The notes under the pieces are model-generated. The model was not told where the DNA came from. It saw only the letters and a list, made by a program, of their open reading frames with translations, and ran no database searches. Both the position numbers and the translations under genes were made by a program. Below are positions 8,068 to 22,598 of a stretch of 64,000 nucleotides of DNA, piece after piece. The stretch is from Afipia sp. GAS231. GTDB taxonomy: Bacteria > Pseudomonadota > Alphaproteobacteria > Rhizobiales > Xanthobacteraceae. Each line of letters opens with the position of its first letter. Positions within the stretch are counted from its first letter, which is position 1. The stretch is taken from NCBI RefSeq assembly GCF_900103365.1, contig NZ_LT629703.1, positions 1,054,001-1,118,000 on the forward strand, read 5' to 3'.

Positions 8068-8108
8068 GCCCGCGACGGCCGAGGAAACGGCCAAGAAGAC
8101 GGCCAAGG

Positions 8109-8132
8109 AAAAGCCCCACCTTTCGGCGGGGC
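8109..8132 (-). terminator. Terminator of the Asn/Gln/Pro-rich small gene
   Basis: Read on the minus strand, stem GCCCCGCC/GGTGGGGC (one G-U pair) with a GAAA tetraloop and TTTT following. It lies 25 bp after the stop of the minus-strand gene at 8158-8322. Confidence 0.7.
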
Positions 8133-8157
8133 CTTCCTTCTCACGCGTCCATTCGGA

Positions 8158-8322
8158 CTAGCGGTCCTGATTGGGTTTCTGGCCCTGACGGTTCGGGTCC
8201 TGCTGCTGCTGGCCCGGCTTGTGGCCGCCGCCCTGCTGCTGGCCGGGCTTCTGACCCGGGTTCTGGTTCTGCTGACCCGGGTTCTGGTTCTGTTGGCCCG
8301 GGTTCTGGTTCTGGTTGCTCAT
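8158..8322 (-). CDS. 54-residue Asn/Gln/Pro/Gly-rich repeat protein
   Basis: A short minus-strand gene reading MSNQNQNPGQQNQNPG, with three Q/N-rich NQNPGQ hexamers, then KPGQQQ-type units and a basic end (NPNQDR-like: KPNQDR). The protein is hydrophilic and lacks Cys, Trp and hydrophobic residues, so it should be disordered and cytoplasmic. ATG at 8322, stop at 8158. Upstream GGGAGATCCTGA supplies a plausible ribosome site, and a terminator follows. The DNA repeats (CCCGGGTTCTGGTTCTG on the plus strand) give a tandem structure. Similar tiny proteins are common but unnamed in this lineage. It is too short for most ORF callers. Confidence 0.65.
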   Translation of the reverse strand: MSNQNQNPGQQNQNPGQQNQNPGQKPGQQQGGGHKPGQQQQDPNRQGQKPNQDR

Positions 8323-8620
8323 TCAGGATCTCCCTTGTTGAACGAAGCCGGGTTCAACGGCGTGCCCGGGCGTTGGTTGCATGGGAACAGCGGTTCCTCA
8401 TCGGTTCCTCGTCGGTTTCTTGACGATCATTGCGCGGCAAAGCCGTGTCCGGACTGTGACGGCGGAACCCCGCTCCTGGAAAACTAGCTCTGTACAAGCC
8501 CTTTAACCCGCAGGCGGCGCTGTTGCCGCCCCGGGTTCCCACTGTTAGAAAACGCCACGACGCGCTGTCTTGGGCTGCCGGGGCTCTTGCCGCGTTGTTG
8601 TTCTCTAACCGCGGCAGCGC
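8323..8620. other. 298-bp intergenic region, no gene seen
   Basis: Region between the divergent small gene and livH. It should contain both promoters. No convincing coding frame, terminator or strong sigma-70 promoter was seen. Confidence 0.5.
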
Positions 8621-9538
8621 ATGGATTATTTAGCCCAGCAACTGATCAACGGCCTCGTGCTCGGCTCGATCTATGGCCTGATCGCCATCGGCTACACCAT
8701 GGTCTATGGCATCGTCGGCATGATCAATTTCGCCCATGGCGATATTTTCATGATCGGCGGCTTCATCGCGCTGATCACCTTCCTGATCCTGGTGTCGTTC
8801 GGCCTGACCGCGATCCCGCTGATCCTGCTGATCGTGCTGCTGGTTTCGATGGCGGTCACCGCGCTCTACGGCTGGACCATCGAGCGCATCGCCTACCGGC
8901 CGCTGCGGCACTCGTTCCGTCTGGCGCCGATGCTCTCGGCGATCGGCATGTCATTCGTGCTGACCAATTATTCGCAGGTCGCCCAGGGCGCGCGGGTCAA
9001 GCCGGTGCCGCCGATCATCACCGGCGGCTACACGCTGCATGAGGGGGCCGGCGGTTTTGCCGTGCAACTGTCCAACATCCAGATCGTCGTCGTCATCACC
9101 ACCGTGGTGCTGCTCGCACTGTTCACCTGGCTGGTGTCGAGCACCCGGCTCGGCCGCGACATGCGCGCCTGCGAGCAGGATCAGACCATGGCGTCGCTGC
9201 TCGGCGTCGATGTCGACCGTACCATCTCCATGACCTTCGTGATCGGTGCAGCACTCGCCGCCGTCGCCGGCATGATGTACCTGCTCTATTACGGCCTCGT
9301 CGATTTCTTCATGGGCTTCGTTGCCGGCATCAAGGCGTTCACCGCCGCCGTGCTCGGCGGCATCGGCTCGCTGCCCGGCGCGATGTTGGGCGGACTTTTG
9401 ATCGGCCTGATCGAGACGCTGTGGTCGGCCTACTTCTCGGTCGAATACAAGGACGTCGCCGCGTTCTCGATCCTGATCATCGTGCTGATCTTCCTTCCGA
9501 CCGGCCTGCTCGGCCGGCCCGAAGTCGAAAAAGTCTGA
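8621..9538 (+). CDS. livH: Branched-chain amino acid/amide ABC transporter permease LivH
   Basis: Inner-membrane permease of the HAAT family, 305 residues with about eight membrane segments. The N terminus NGLVLGSIYGLIAIGYTMVYGIVGMINFAHGD is characteristic of LivH; here the key segment is GMINFAHGDIFM. The EAA-like loop GLLGVDVDRT region (SLLGVDVDRTISMTF) contacts the ATPase. It is the first gene of livH-livM-livG-livF, 11 bp before livM. The ATG at 8621 has no strong ribosome site. The substrate could be leucine/isoleucine/valine, amides or aromatic acids; the sequence alone does not tell. Confidence 0.95.
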   Translation: MDYLAQQLINGLVLGSIYGLIAIGYTMVYGIVGMINFAHGDIFMIGGFIALITFLILVSFGLTAIPLILLIVLLVSMAVTALYGWTIERIAYRPLRHSFRLAPMLSAIGMSFVLTNYSQVAQGARVKPVPPIITGGYTLHEGAGGFAVQLSNIQIVVVITTVVLLALFTWLVSSTRLGRDMRACEQDQTMASLLGVDVDRTISMTFVIGAALAAVAGMMYLLYYGLVDFFMGFVAGIKAFTAAVLGGIGSLPGAMLGGLLIGLIETLWSAYFSVEYKDVAAFSILIIVLIFLPTGLLGRPEVEKV

Positions 9539-9549
9539 CGGGCGGCCGC

Positions 9550-10890
9550 GTGAACGCACCCCCCGCCGTTTCCAAACCAGCCTTGTCCACACAGGCCTCG
9601 CGCGCTCCGGGGGTCGCCTTCATCTTCAAGAAAGCCCTGATCAGCGCCCTGGTCGCGCTGGTGCTGTTCTCGCTGATGATCGGCATCCGCACCGAAGCGG
9701 GTCCGCAGGGACAACTGATCTATTGGACCCGGTTCGGCGATCTTGCCGCGATGGTTGCCGTCGTGTTCGGCGGCAGCATCGTGGTCGAACTGCTGCGGCA
9801 ATGGTGGGGACCGGTCGGCACCATCCGGGTGGTGCCGGTACCGGTGCAGTCGGCGCTGTCGTTTGCCGGACGTCTCGTTGCGCCGGCGCTGCTGGTGTTC
9901 ACGTTCCTCGTGCCGGTCATCTTCTACGACCAGCGCTACATTCTCGACCTCGGCATTCTCGTGCTGACCTATGTGATGCTGGGATGGGGATTGAACGTGG
10001 TGGTCGGCCTCGCCGGCCTGCTCGACCTCGGCTATGTCGCGTTCTATGCGGTCGGCGCCTATTCCTATGCGCTGCTGGCGACCAACTTCGGGCTGTCGTT
10101 CTGGGTCTGCCTGCCGCTGGCCGGCATCCTCGCCGCGTTCTGGGGCATGATGCTCGGCTTTCCCGTGCTGCGGCTGCGCGGCGATTATCTCGCGATCGTG
10201 ACGCTGGCGTTCGGCGAGATCATCCGCCTCGTCATCATCAACTGGCAGAGCCTGACGGGTGGGCCAAACGGCATCAGTGGCATTCCGCGCCCCACCATGT
10301 TCGGCATCCCGCTGTCGCCCGGCGAAGACGGATTGGCGGCGAGATTGGGCATCGAGTTTTCGCCGACGCACCGTATCGTGTTCCTGTTCTATCTGATCCT
10401 GGCGCTGGCGCTGTTGACCAACTGGGTCACGATCCGGCTCCGGCGTCTGCCGATCGGCCGCGCCTGGGAAGCGCTGCGCGAGGATGAAGTCGCCTGCCGC
10501 GCGCTCGGGATCAACACCACCACGACCAAGCTGACGGCGTTTGCGACCGGCGCGATGTTCGGCGGTTTTGCCGGCGCGTTCTTTGCCACGCGCCAGGGTT
10601 TCATCAGCCCGGAATCCTTCACCTTCCAGGAATCGGCGCTGGTGCTGGCGATCGTGGTGCTCGGCGGCATGGGCTCGCAGCTCGGCGTAGCGCTGGCGGC
10701 GCTCACCATGATCGGCGGCTTCGAGCTGTTTCGTGGTTTCGACCAGTACCGCATGCTGGTGTTCGGCGTCGCCATGGTGCTGTTGATGATCTGGCGCCCG
10801 CGCGGGCTGATCGGCCACCGCGCGCCGACGGTGTTCCTGGAGCGCAACCAGGCGATCTCGTCCGACCTCGTCAAGGAGGGACACGGATGA
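9550..10890 (+). CDS. livM: Branched-chain amino acid ABC transporter permease LivM
   Basis: Second permease subunit, 446 residues from GTG 9550. The frame is open upstream, but that part overlaps livH and is a shadow. The protein has a long N-terminal extension with two extra membrane segments before the conserved core (GWGLNVVVGLAGLLDLGYVA), as in many LivM proteins. Other marks are LRLRGDYLAIVTLAFGEI and GPNGISGIPRP. It overlaps livG by four bases (ATGA), indicating translational coupling. It forms the channel with LivH. Confidence 0.94.
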   Translation: MNAPPAVSKPALSTQASRAPGVAFIFKKALISALVALVLFSLMIGIRTEAGPQGQLIYWTRFGDLAAMVAVVFGGSIVVELLRQWWGPVGTIRVVPVPVQSALSFAGRLVAPALLVFTFLVPVIFYDQRYILDLGILVLTYVMLGWGLNVVVGLAGLLDLGYVAFYAVGAYSYALLATNFGLSFWVCLPLAGILAAFWGMMLGFPVLRLRGDYLAIVTLAFGEIIRLVIINWQSLTGGPNGISGIPRPTMFGIPLSPGEDGLAARLGIEFSPTHRIVFLFYLILALALLTNWVTIRLRRLPIGRAWEALREDEVACRALGINTTTTKLTAFATGAMFGGFAGAFFATRQGFISPESFTFQESALVLAIVVLGGMGSQLGVALAALTMIGGFELFRGFDQYRMLVFGVAMVLLMIWRPRGLIGHRAPTVFLERNQAISSDLVKEGHG

Positions 10891-11729
10891 GCCAGGATCA
10901 CGTCGACCACATCCTGTCCGTCGATCATCTGTCGATGCGTTTCGGCGGCATCGTCGCCGTCAACGACCTCTCCTTCGGCGCCGAGCGAAAAAAGATTACC
11001 GCACTGATCGGCCCGAACGGCGCCGGCAAGACCACGGTGTTCAACTGCATCACCGGCTTCTACAGACCGAGCGGCGGCAGCATCCGGCTGACGCATGATG
11101 ACGGCCGCCATATCCAGCTCGAACGGCTGAACGATTTCCGGATCTCGAAGATCGCCCGCGTGGCACGGACGTTCCAGAACATCCGCCTCTTCCCCGGCAT
11201 GACGGCGCTGGAAAACCTGATGGTGGCGCAGCACAACGCGCTGATGCGCGCGTCCGGGCTGACATTTCTCGGCCTGATCGGCGCGCCCTCGTGGCGTGCC
11301 GCCGAGAAAAGCGCAATCGACCTGGCGCGGACCTGGCTCGATCGTATTGGCTTGCTCGACCGCGCCGACGATGCCGCCGGCAATCTGCCCTATGGCGACC
11401 AGCGGCGGCTGGAAATCGCGCGCGCGATGTGCACCGAACCGGCGCTGCTCTGCCTCGATGAGCCCGCCGCCGGGCTGAACGCACGCGAGAGCGGCGCCTT
11501 GAGCGAACTACTGCTGTCGATCCGCGCCGATCAGGGCACCTCGATCCTGCTGATCGAGCACGACATGTCGGTGGTGATGGAAATCTCCGACCACGTCGTC
11601 GTGATGGACTATGGCGTCAAGATCGCCGAAGGCACGCCGCAGCATGTGCGTGACGATCCCAAGGTGATCGCAGCCTATCTCGGCGCCGACGAGGAAGAAG
11701 CCATCGCCGTGATGGAGAGCGGCACGTGA
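10887..11729 (+). CDS. livG: Branched-chain amino acid ABC transporter ATPase LivG
   Basis: ATP-binding subunit, 280 residues. Walker A is GPNGAGKTT, the long LivG-type insertion follows (RVARTFQNIRLFPGMTALEN), then Walker B LLCLDEPAAGLN and the switch histidine in LLIEHDMSVV. The signature loop reads LPYGDQRRLEIAR in place of LSGGQ, as usual for LivG. The ATG at 10887 overlaps the livM stop, and AAGGAGGG lies at ideal distance. The stop overlaps the livF start (GTGA). Confidence 0.95.
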   Translation: MSQDHVDHILSVDHLSMRFGGIVAVNDLSFGAERKKITALIGPNGAGKTTVFNCITGFYRPSGGSIRLTHDDGRHIQLERLNDFRISKIARVARTFQNIRLFPGMTALENLMVAQHNALMRASGLTFLGLIGAPSWRAAEKSAIDLARTWLDRIGLLDRADDAAGNLPYGDQRRLEIARAMCTEPALLCLDEPAAGLNARESGALSELLLSIRADQGTSILLIEHDMSVVMEISDHVVVMDYGVKIAEGTPQHVRDDPKVIAAYLGADEEEAIAVMESGT

Positions 11730-12472
11730 CCGCGCCGTCGACAACGCCCCTGCTCGCGGTCCGCTCCCTGCGCGCGTCCTACGGCAAGATCGAGGCGCTG
11801 AAGGGCGTCGACATCGAGATCAACGCCGGCGAGATTGTGGCCCTGATCGGCGCCAACGGCGCCGGCAAATCGACGCTGATGATGACGATCTTCGGCCGGC
11901 CGCGTGCCCGCTCGGGTGCCATCGAATTCGACGGCCGCGATATCACCGAAGTGCCGACGCACGAGATCGCGCGGATGCGCATCGCCCAGTCGCCCGAGGG
12001 CCGCCGGATTTTCCCGCGCATGAGCGTGGCGGAAAACCTGCAAATGGGCGCGGATGCGACCGACTCTAGCGAGGCCGACCGCGCCTCTGGCCTGGAGCGC
12101 GTCCTGGCGCTGTTCCCGCGGCTCAAGGAGCGCATGACCCAGCGCGGCGGCACGCTGTCCGGCGGCGAGCAGCAGATGCTGGCGATCGGCCGCGCCTTGA
12201 TGAGCCGCCCGCGCCTGCTGATGCTGGACGAACCGTCGCTCGGGCTGGCGCCCCTGATCGCACGGCAGATCTTCGACGCGATCCGGACCCTTAACCGGCA
12301 GGACGGCCTGACCGTGCTGATCGTCGAGCAGAACGCCAACCACGCGCTGAAACTCGCCCATCGCGGCTATGTCATGGTCAACGGCCTGATCACGCTGTCG
12401 GGCACCGGTGCCGAATTGCTGCAACGCCCGGAAATCCGCGCCGCCTATCTGGAAGGCGGCCGGCGGGGCTGA
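11726..12472 (+). CDS. livF: Branched-chain amino acid ABC transporter ATPase LivF
   Basis: Second ATP-binding subunit, 248 residues from GTG 11726. Walker A GANGAGKST, Q-loop QSPEGRRIFPRMSVAENL, signature LSGGEQQMLAIGRALM, Walker B LLMLDEPSLGLAP and H-loop VEQNANHAL are all present. It is coupled to livG by a four-base overlap. The periplasmic binding protein gene follows after 165 bp, which includes a stable hairpin at 12586-12605. Confidence 0.95.
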   Translation: MTAPSTTPLLAVRSLRASYGKIEALKGVDIEINAGEIVALIGANGAGKSTLMMTIFGRPRARSGAIEFDGRDITEVPTHEIARMRIAQSPEGRRIFPRMSVAENLQMGADATDSSEADRASGLERVLALFPRLKERMTQRGGTLSGGEQQMLAIGRALMSRPRLLMLDEPSLGLAPLIARQIFDAIRTLNRQDGLTVLIVEQNANHALKLAHRGYVMVNGLITLSGTGAELLQRPEIRAAYLEGGRRG

Positions 12473-12585
12473 CCCGCGGCCGTCGATGGCCGGCGCTGCG
12501 GCAAGATGCTGCAAACGGTCGTGGATTTGCCTGAAAATTGCCGATGACTTCGCGGTAAAATCAGCCGACAATGGACCTGATTTTC

Positions 12586-12605
12586 GCACCCGGCCCGCCG
12601 GGTGC
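12586..12605 (+). promoter_or_regulatory. Hairpin in the livF-livK gap
   Basis: Eight-pair stem GCACCCGG/CCGGGTGC with a CCCG loop, 32 bp before the livK start codon. There is no T-run after it, so it is not a terminator. A 5' stabiliser or processing point that allows higher expression of the binding protein than of the membrane parts is a reasonable guess. Confidence 0.45.
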
Positions 12606-12637
12606 TCCCGAAATCGACCACCCCGCGAGGATACCTC

Positions 12638-13756
12638 ATGAAATCACTGAAACTCATCGGCCTGGCTTTGGGCACATCGCTGGCGCTAACGGCAAGCGCG
12701 CTGGCGCAGGACATCACCGTCGGTGTGGCCGGCCCGATGACGGGCGGCGAATCCGCCTTCGGCAGGCAAATGAAGAACGGTGCCGAACAGGCGGTGGAAG
12801 ATCTCAACACCGCCGGCGGCGTGCTCGGCAAGAAGCTGGCGCTGCAGGTCGGCGACGATGCCTGCGATCCCAAGCAGGCGCGCTCGATTGCCGAGAAGTT
12901 CGCTTCTTCGAAGATCCCGTTCGTTGCGGGTCACTACTGCTCGTCGTCGTCGATCCCGGCCTCCGAGGCCTATGCCGAGGGCAACGTGCTGCAGATTACG
13001 CCGGCCTCGACCAACCCGCTCTACACCGAACGCAAGCTCTGGAACGTGGCGCGCGTCTGCGGCCGCGACGATCAGCAGGGCCTGGTCGCCGCCGAGTTCA
13101 TCCTGAAGAACTACAAGGACAAGAACGTCGCCATCCTCAACGACAAGTCCACCTACGGCAAGGGTCTCGCCGACGAGACCAAGAAGGCGCTGAACAAGGC
13201 CGGCTTCACCGAGAAGATGTTCGAATCCTACAACAAGGGCGACAAGGACTTTAACGCCATCGTGTCGCGCCTGAAGCGTGACAACATCGATCTGGTCTAT
13301 GTCGGCGGCTACCATCAGGAGTCCGGCTTGCTGGTGCGACAGATGCGCGATCAGGGCCTCAAGACCGTGCTGATGGCCGGCGACGCGCTGGCCGACAAGG
13401 AGTTCGCTTCGATCACCGGCCCCGCCGGTGAAGGCACGCTGTTCACCTTCGGCCCCGACCCGCGCAACAAGCCGACCGCAAAGGCGATCGTCGAGCGCTT
13501 CAAGGCCAAGAACATCGATCCGGAAGGCTACACCCTTTATACCTACGCCGCGATGCAGGTCTGGTCGCAGGCCGCAACGAAGGCCGGCACCACCGACCCG
13601 AAGAAGGTGATGGACGCGATCAAGGCCGGAGCCTGGGACACGGTGATCGGCAAGCTTGAGTTCGACGCCAAGGGCGACATCAAGCAGCTCGACTACGTCG
13701 TCTACAAATGGGACGCCAAGGGCAACTACACCGAGGTCAATCCCAAGGGCTCCTGA
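12638..13756 (+). CDS. livK: Branched-chain amino acid ABC transporter substrate-binding protein
   Basis: Periplasmic binding protein of 372 residues. A Sec signal peptide (MKSLKLIGLALGTSLALTAS, cleavage near ALAQ) is followed by the type I binding fold, with GVAGPMTGGESAFGRQMKNG and a Cys pair (C75/C111 region: DDACDP and HYCSSSS). The ATG at 12638 has GAGGAT upstream. It ends the liv cluster and is followed by a strong terminator. The closest functional class is LivJ/LivK; amide or urea binding cannot be excluded. Confidence 0.94.
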   Translation: MKSLKLIGLALGTSLALTASALAQDITVGVAGPMTGGESAFGRQMKNGAEQAVEDLNTAGGVLGKKLALQVGDDACDPKQARSIAEKFASSKIPFVAGHYCSSSSIPASEAYAEGNVLQITPASTNPLYTERKLWNVARVCGRDDQQGLVAAEFILKNYKDKNVAILNDKSTYGKGLADETKKALNKAGFTEKMFESYNKGDKDFNAIVSRLKRDNIDLVYVGGYHQESGLLVRQMRDQGLKTVLMAGDALADKEFASITGPAGEGTLFTFGPDPRNKPTAKAIVERFKAKNIDPEGYTLYTYAAMQVWSQAATKAGTTDPKKVMDAIKAGAWDTVIGKLEFDAKGDIKQLDYVVYKWDAKGNYTEVNPKGS

Positions 13757-13797
13757 TAAGCCCCCAAATTTTCGACGTTCCTACTCAGGAACCTCAA

Positions 13798-13825
13798 ACG
13801 CCCCGGCTTGCCGGGGCGTTTTTGT
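13798..13825 (+). terminator. Terminator of the liv operon
   Basis: Nine-pair stem ACGCCCCGG/CCGGGGCGT with a CTTG loop, followed by TTTTGTTT. It lies 41 bp after the livK stop. Confidence 0.92.
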
Positions 13826-14024
13826 TTCAGGGGCTCAATATTTTTCACGACCGGTGGAACCAATTATTCCCGCGCGAATTGGAACTTCGGGCAGAGTTCC
13901 ATGTCATTGATTTCAAAGCGTTAACAACAACCGTTCCCGCTTGATCTCAAGCCGGGCTCGCAGTTGTATGACGTCGAATCGCACACGCTGCTCGATTCGC
14001 GCGAACCGGACTCGAGGAGACACC

Positions 14025-20309
<6,285 letters not shown>

Positions 20310-20322
20310 TCGGCGCACGCAG

Positions 20323-21792
20323 ATGATGGAACACGAGAAGGTCAACATTCTTCTGGTCGACGATCAGCCGGCGAAGCTGCTTGCCTATGAGGTCATCCTG
20401 AAAGATCTCGGCGAGAACCTGGTCTCGGTCTCGTCCGGCCGCGATGCGCTCGAGTTCCTGCTCAAGAACGACGTGGCCATCATTCTGGTCGACGTCTGCA
20501 TGCCGGAGCTCGACGGCTTCGAACTGGCCGCCATGATCCGCGAACATCCGCGCTTCCAGAAGACGGCGATGATCTTCATCTCGGCGATCCAGGTCAGCGA
20601 TATCGACCGCCTGCGCGGCTATGAAATGGGCGCGGTCGATTACGTGCCGGTGCCGGTGGTGCCCGAAGTATTGCGCGCCAAGATCAAGGTTTTCGCCGAG
20701 CTTTACCGCAAGACCCGCCAGCTGGAGCGGCTCAACGTCGAACTCGAAGACCGCGTCCGTGCCCGCACCGCCGAGCTGGAGGATTCCCATACCCGTCTGC
20801 TGGAGAGCGAGCAGCGCCGGAGTCTCGCGATCGCCGCCGGCAAGATGGGGTCCTGGGATTGGGACTGGGTCAATGGCGACTGCCTGTGGGATGAGGGCCA
20901 GTATCAAATTCTCGGCGTCGATTCTGGCAGCTTCGAACTGACGCCGGGCAATATCCAGGCCGTGTTTCATCCGGACGACGTTCACCAATTGCGCGAGGCA
21001 TGGGCGAGCTTCGCCAGGGGCGCGAAATCATACGAGGCGGAGTTCCGGATCGTGCGGCCGACTGGCGAGGTGCGCTGGTGCACCGGAACGGCCGCCGCCA
21101 GCACCGACAAGGACGGCCGCGTGATCCGTGTCAGCGGCGTCACCGTTGACATTACCGAGCGCAAGCAGGCCGAGGAGCGTCAGAACCTGCTGGCCCGGGA
21201 AGTCGATCACCGCGCCAAGAACGCGTTGGCGCTGGCGCAGTCGATCGTCCGGCTGACGCGCGGCGAAAACGTGAAATCCTACATTCACTCGGTCGAGGGA
21301 CGGATCAATGCGCTCGCGCGGGTGCATACCGTGCTTTCGCTGTCGAGCTGGCAAGGCGCCGAAACGAGGAAACTGATCGACGAGGAACTCGCGCCCTACG
21401 TGATCGGCGAACAAGTCGTGCTGTTCGGCCCGGAGGTTCAATTGTTGCCCGCCACGGCGCAAACGGTCGCCTTGGCCCTGCACGAACTCGTGACCAATTC
21501 GGCCAAATACGGCGCCCTGTCGGCGGAGTCTGGCCGGCTATCGGTCAGTTGGGAGAACCAGGCGGGAGTTCTGAAAATAACATGGGCTGAGACGGGCGGG
21601 CCCCGCGTCGAGAAACCGGCAACCCGGGGTTTTGGAACGCGAAGCGTGATCGCGAGCATCGAGTCGCAACTGGGCGGCAAAGCGGAATTCGATTGGCGAC
21701 CCGAAGGCCTGGTTTGCCGCCTCGCCGTCCCGCTGTCGCAAGGCCAGCTCGCTGCCGATCCAATGCCGCCGCGCGAAGCCGCCGCCATTTGA
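20323..21792 (+). CDS. Receiver-PAS-HWE-family sensor histidine kinase
   Basis: A 489-residue soluble protein. A receiver domain (about residues 7-125, acceptor D57 in ILVDVCMPELDG) is followed by a coiled linker and a PAS domain with PAC (about 165-290; VTVDITERK). An HWE-family kinase core follows, with H in EVDHRAKNALALAQ, N-box HELVTNSAKYGALS and the WxE motif in WAETGG. The receiver lacks the usual conserved lysine: the segment reads AVDYVPVPVV instead of a KP-type loop. The start is ATG 20323 or 20326, 13 bp after the giant kinase, so phosphotransfer between the two is plausible. HWE kinases often act in general stress or light responses in Alphaproteobacteria. The partner here is unknown. 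Confidence 0.92.
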   Translation: MMEHEKVNILLVDDQPAKLLAYEVILKDLGENLVSVSSGRDALEFLLKNDVAIILVDVCMPELDGFELAAMIREHPRFQKTAMIFISAIQVSDIDRLRGYEMGAVDYVPVPVVPEVLRAKIKVFAELYRKTRQLERLNVELEDRVRARTAELEDSHTRLLESEQRRSLAIAAGKMGSWDWDWVNGDCLWDEGQYQILGVDSGSFELTPGNIQAVFHPDDVHQLREAWASFARGAKSYEAEFRIVRPTGEVRWCTGTAAASTDKDGRVIRVSGVTVDITERKQAEERQNLLAREVDHRAKNALALAQSIVRLTRGENVKSYIHSVEGRINALARVHTVLSLSSWQGAETRKLIDEELAPYVIGEQVVLFGPEVQLLPATAQTVALALHELVTNSAKYGALSAESGRLSVSWENQAGVLKITWAETGGPRVEKPATRGFGTRSVIASIESQLGGKAEFDWRPEGLVCRLAVPLSQGQLAADPMPPREAAAI

Positions 21793-21863
21793 TGTCAATC
21801 ACGCGACTGGCCAGGGGCGCGCGCAACGAAATGAATTGAGCAAGGTTGGCGGGCCGTCAGGAA

Positions 21864-22250
21864 TTACCGCGCCGTGGCGACCGATGGCCGGACCGATCCC
21901 CGGGCTGCATCGACCGCGCGCATCAGGTCATGTGGCCGAAACGGCTTTTGCAGGCAGATGACATCCGACAGACTGGACGATTCGGACAGGAAGTCCAGCG
22001 CCGTCATTCCGGATATCGCGACCACGGGCAAATCGGGCATGCGTTCGCGCAGCATGGCGATCAGTTCGGAGCCATTGGTGCCCTGCAGGAAGATGTCGAC
22101 GATCGCGAGATCGAAGCCCTGCTCCTCGAACGCCTTCAGTGCCGCCACCGCGCTGGCGGCTTCGACGATCTCGAACTGGTTGATCCGCAGCACGATGGAA
22201 ATCATCGCGCGCACATCGGATTGGTCGTCAACGACAAGGACGCGGGGCAT
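21864..22250 (-). CDS. Single-domain response regulator
   Basis: A stand-alone receiver of 128 residues with no output domain. Acid pocket VVDD (D8, D9), acceptor D52 in AIVDIF, Ser/Thr switch AISGMT and lysine K102 in CLQKPF are all present, so it should be phosphorylatable. ATG 22250 is preceded by GGAG at six bases; an in-frame TTG one codon upstream is less likely. It is convergent with the REC-PAS-HWE kinase (72 bp between stops) and divergent from the MASE hybrid kinase. It may be a phosphorelay intermediate for either. Confidence 0.92.
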   Translation of the reverse strand: MPRVLVVDDQSDVRAMISIVLRINQFEIVEAASAVAALKAFEEQGFDLAIVDIFLQGTNGSELIAMLRERMPDLPVVAISGMTALDFLSESSSLSDVICLQKPFRPHDLMRAVDAARGSVRPSVATAR

Positions 22251-22598
22251 CAAGTTCTCCGGCTCGATCGTGCAACAGCCTGCCGCGAAATTCTCGACCT
22301 TCTCCGCAACGGAGCGGCCATTATTCCGTCTGGTGGTAAAGAGGCGGTTACTCGCCCCCGGCGCCTTTTCGTCACCGCACCGAATAGGTACTATCTAACC
22401 TTGAGTTGATTCCGCGTAACGCAGGTACGACCCCGCGCAGATGCGCCCCGTCCGGTTGGCGCTGACGACCGGCTGCACCAGATTTCCTTCGGTCGATATC
22501 CGCCTATCGACTGGATTCCCGGTCCCGGCGAATAGGTTATGGTGCGTAGACGGAGCGAATCTCTTGGCGCGTACGATGCCAGTTTGCCGGAGACGACA
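22251..22598. promoter_or_regulatory. Divergent intergenic region between receiver and hybrid kinase genes
   Basis: A 348-bp region between two divergent signalling genes. It must hold both promoters. An alternative upstream ATG at 22539 for the hybrid kinase lies inside it. No palindromic operator or known box was recognised. Confidence 0.45.

Noticed and set aside
7514..8161. 215-codon plus-strand frame across the CxxC gene and the frameshifted remnant
   Set aside because: It runs in a third frame with an Arg/Ser-rich product and poor codon use; the CxxC gene and remnant explain the region better.
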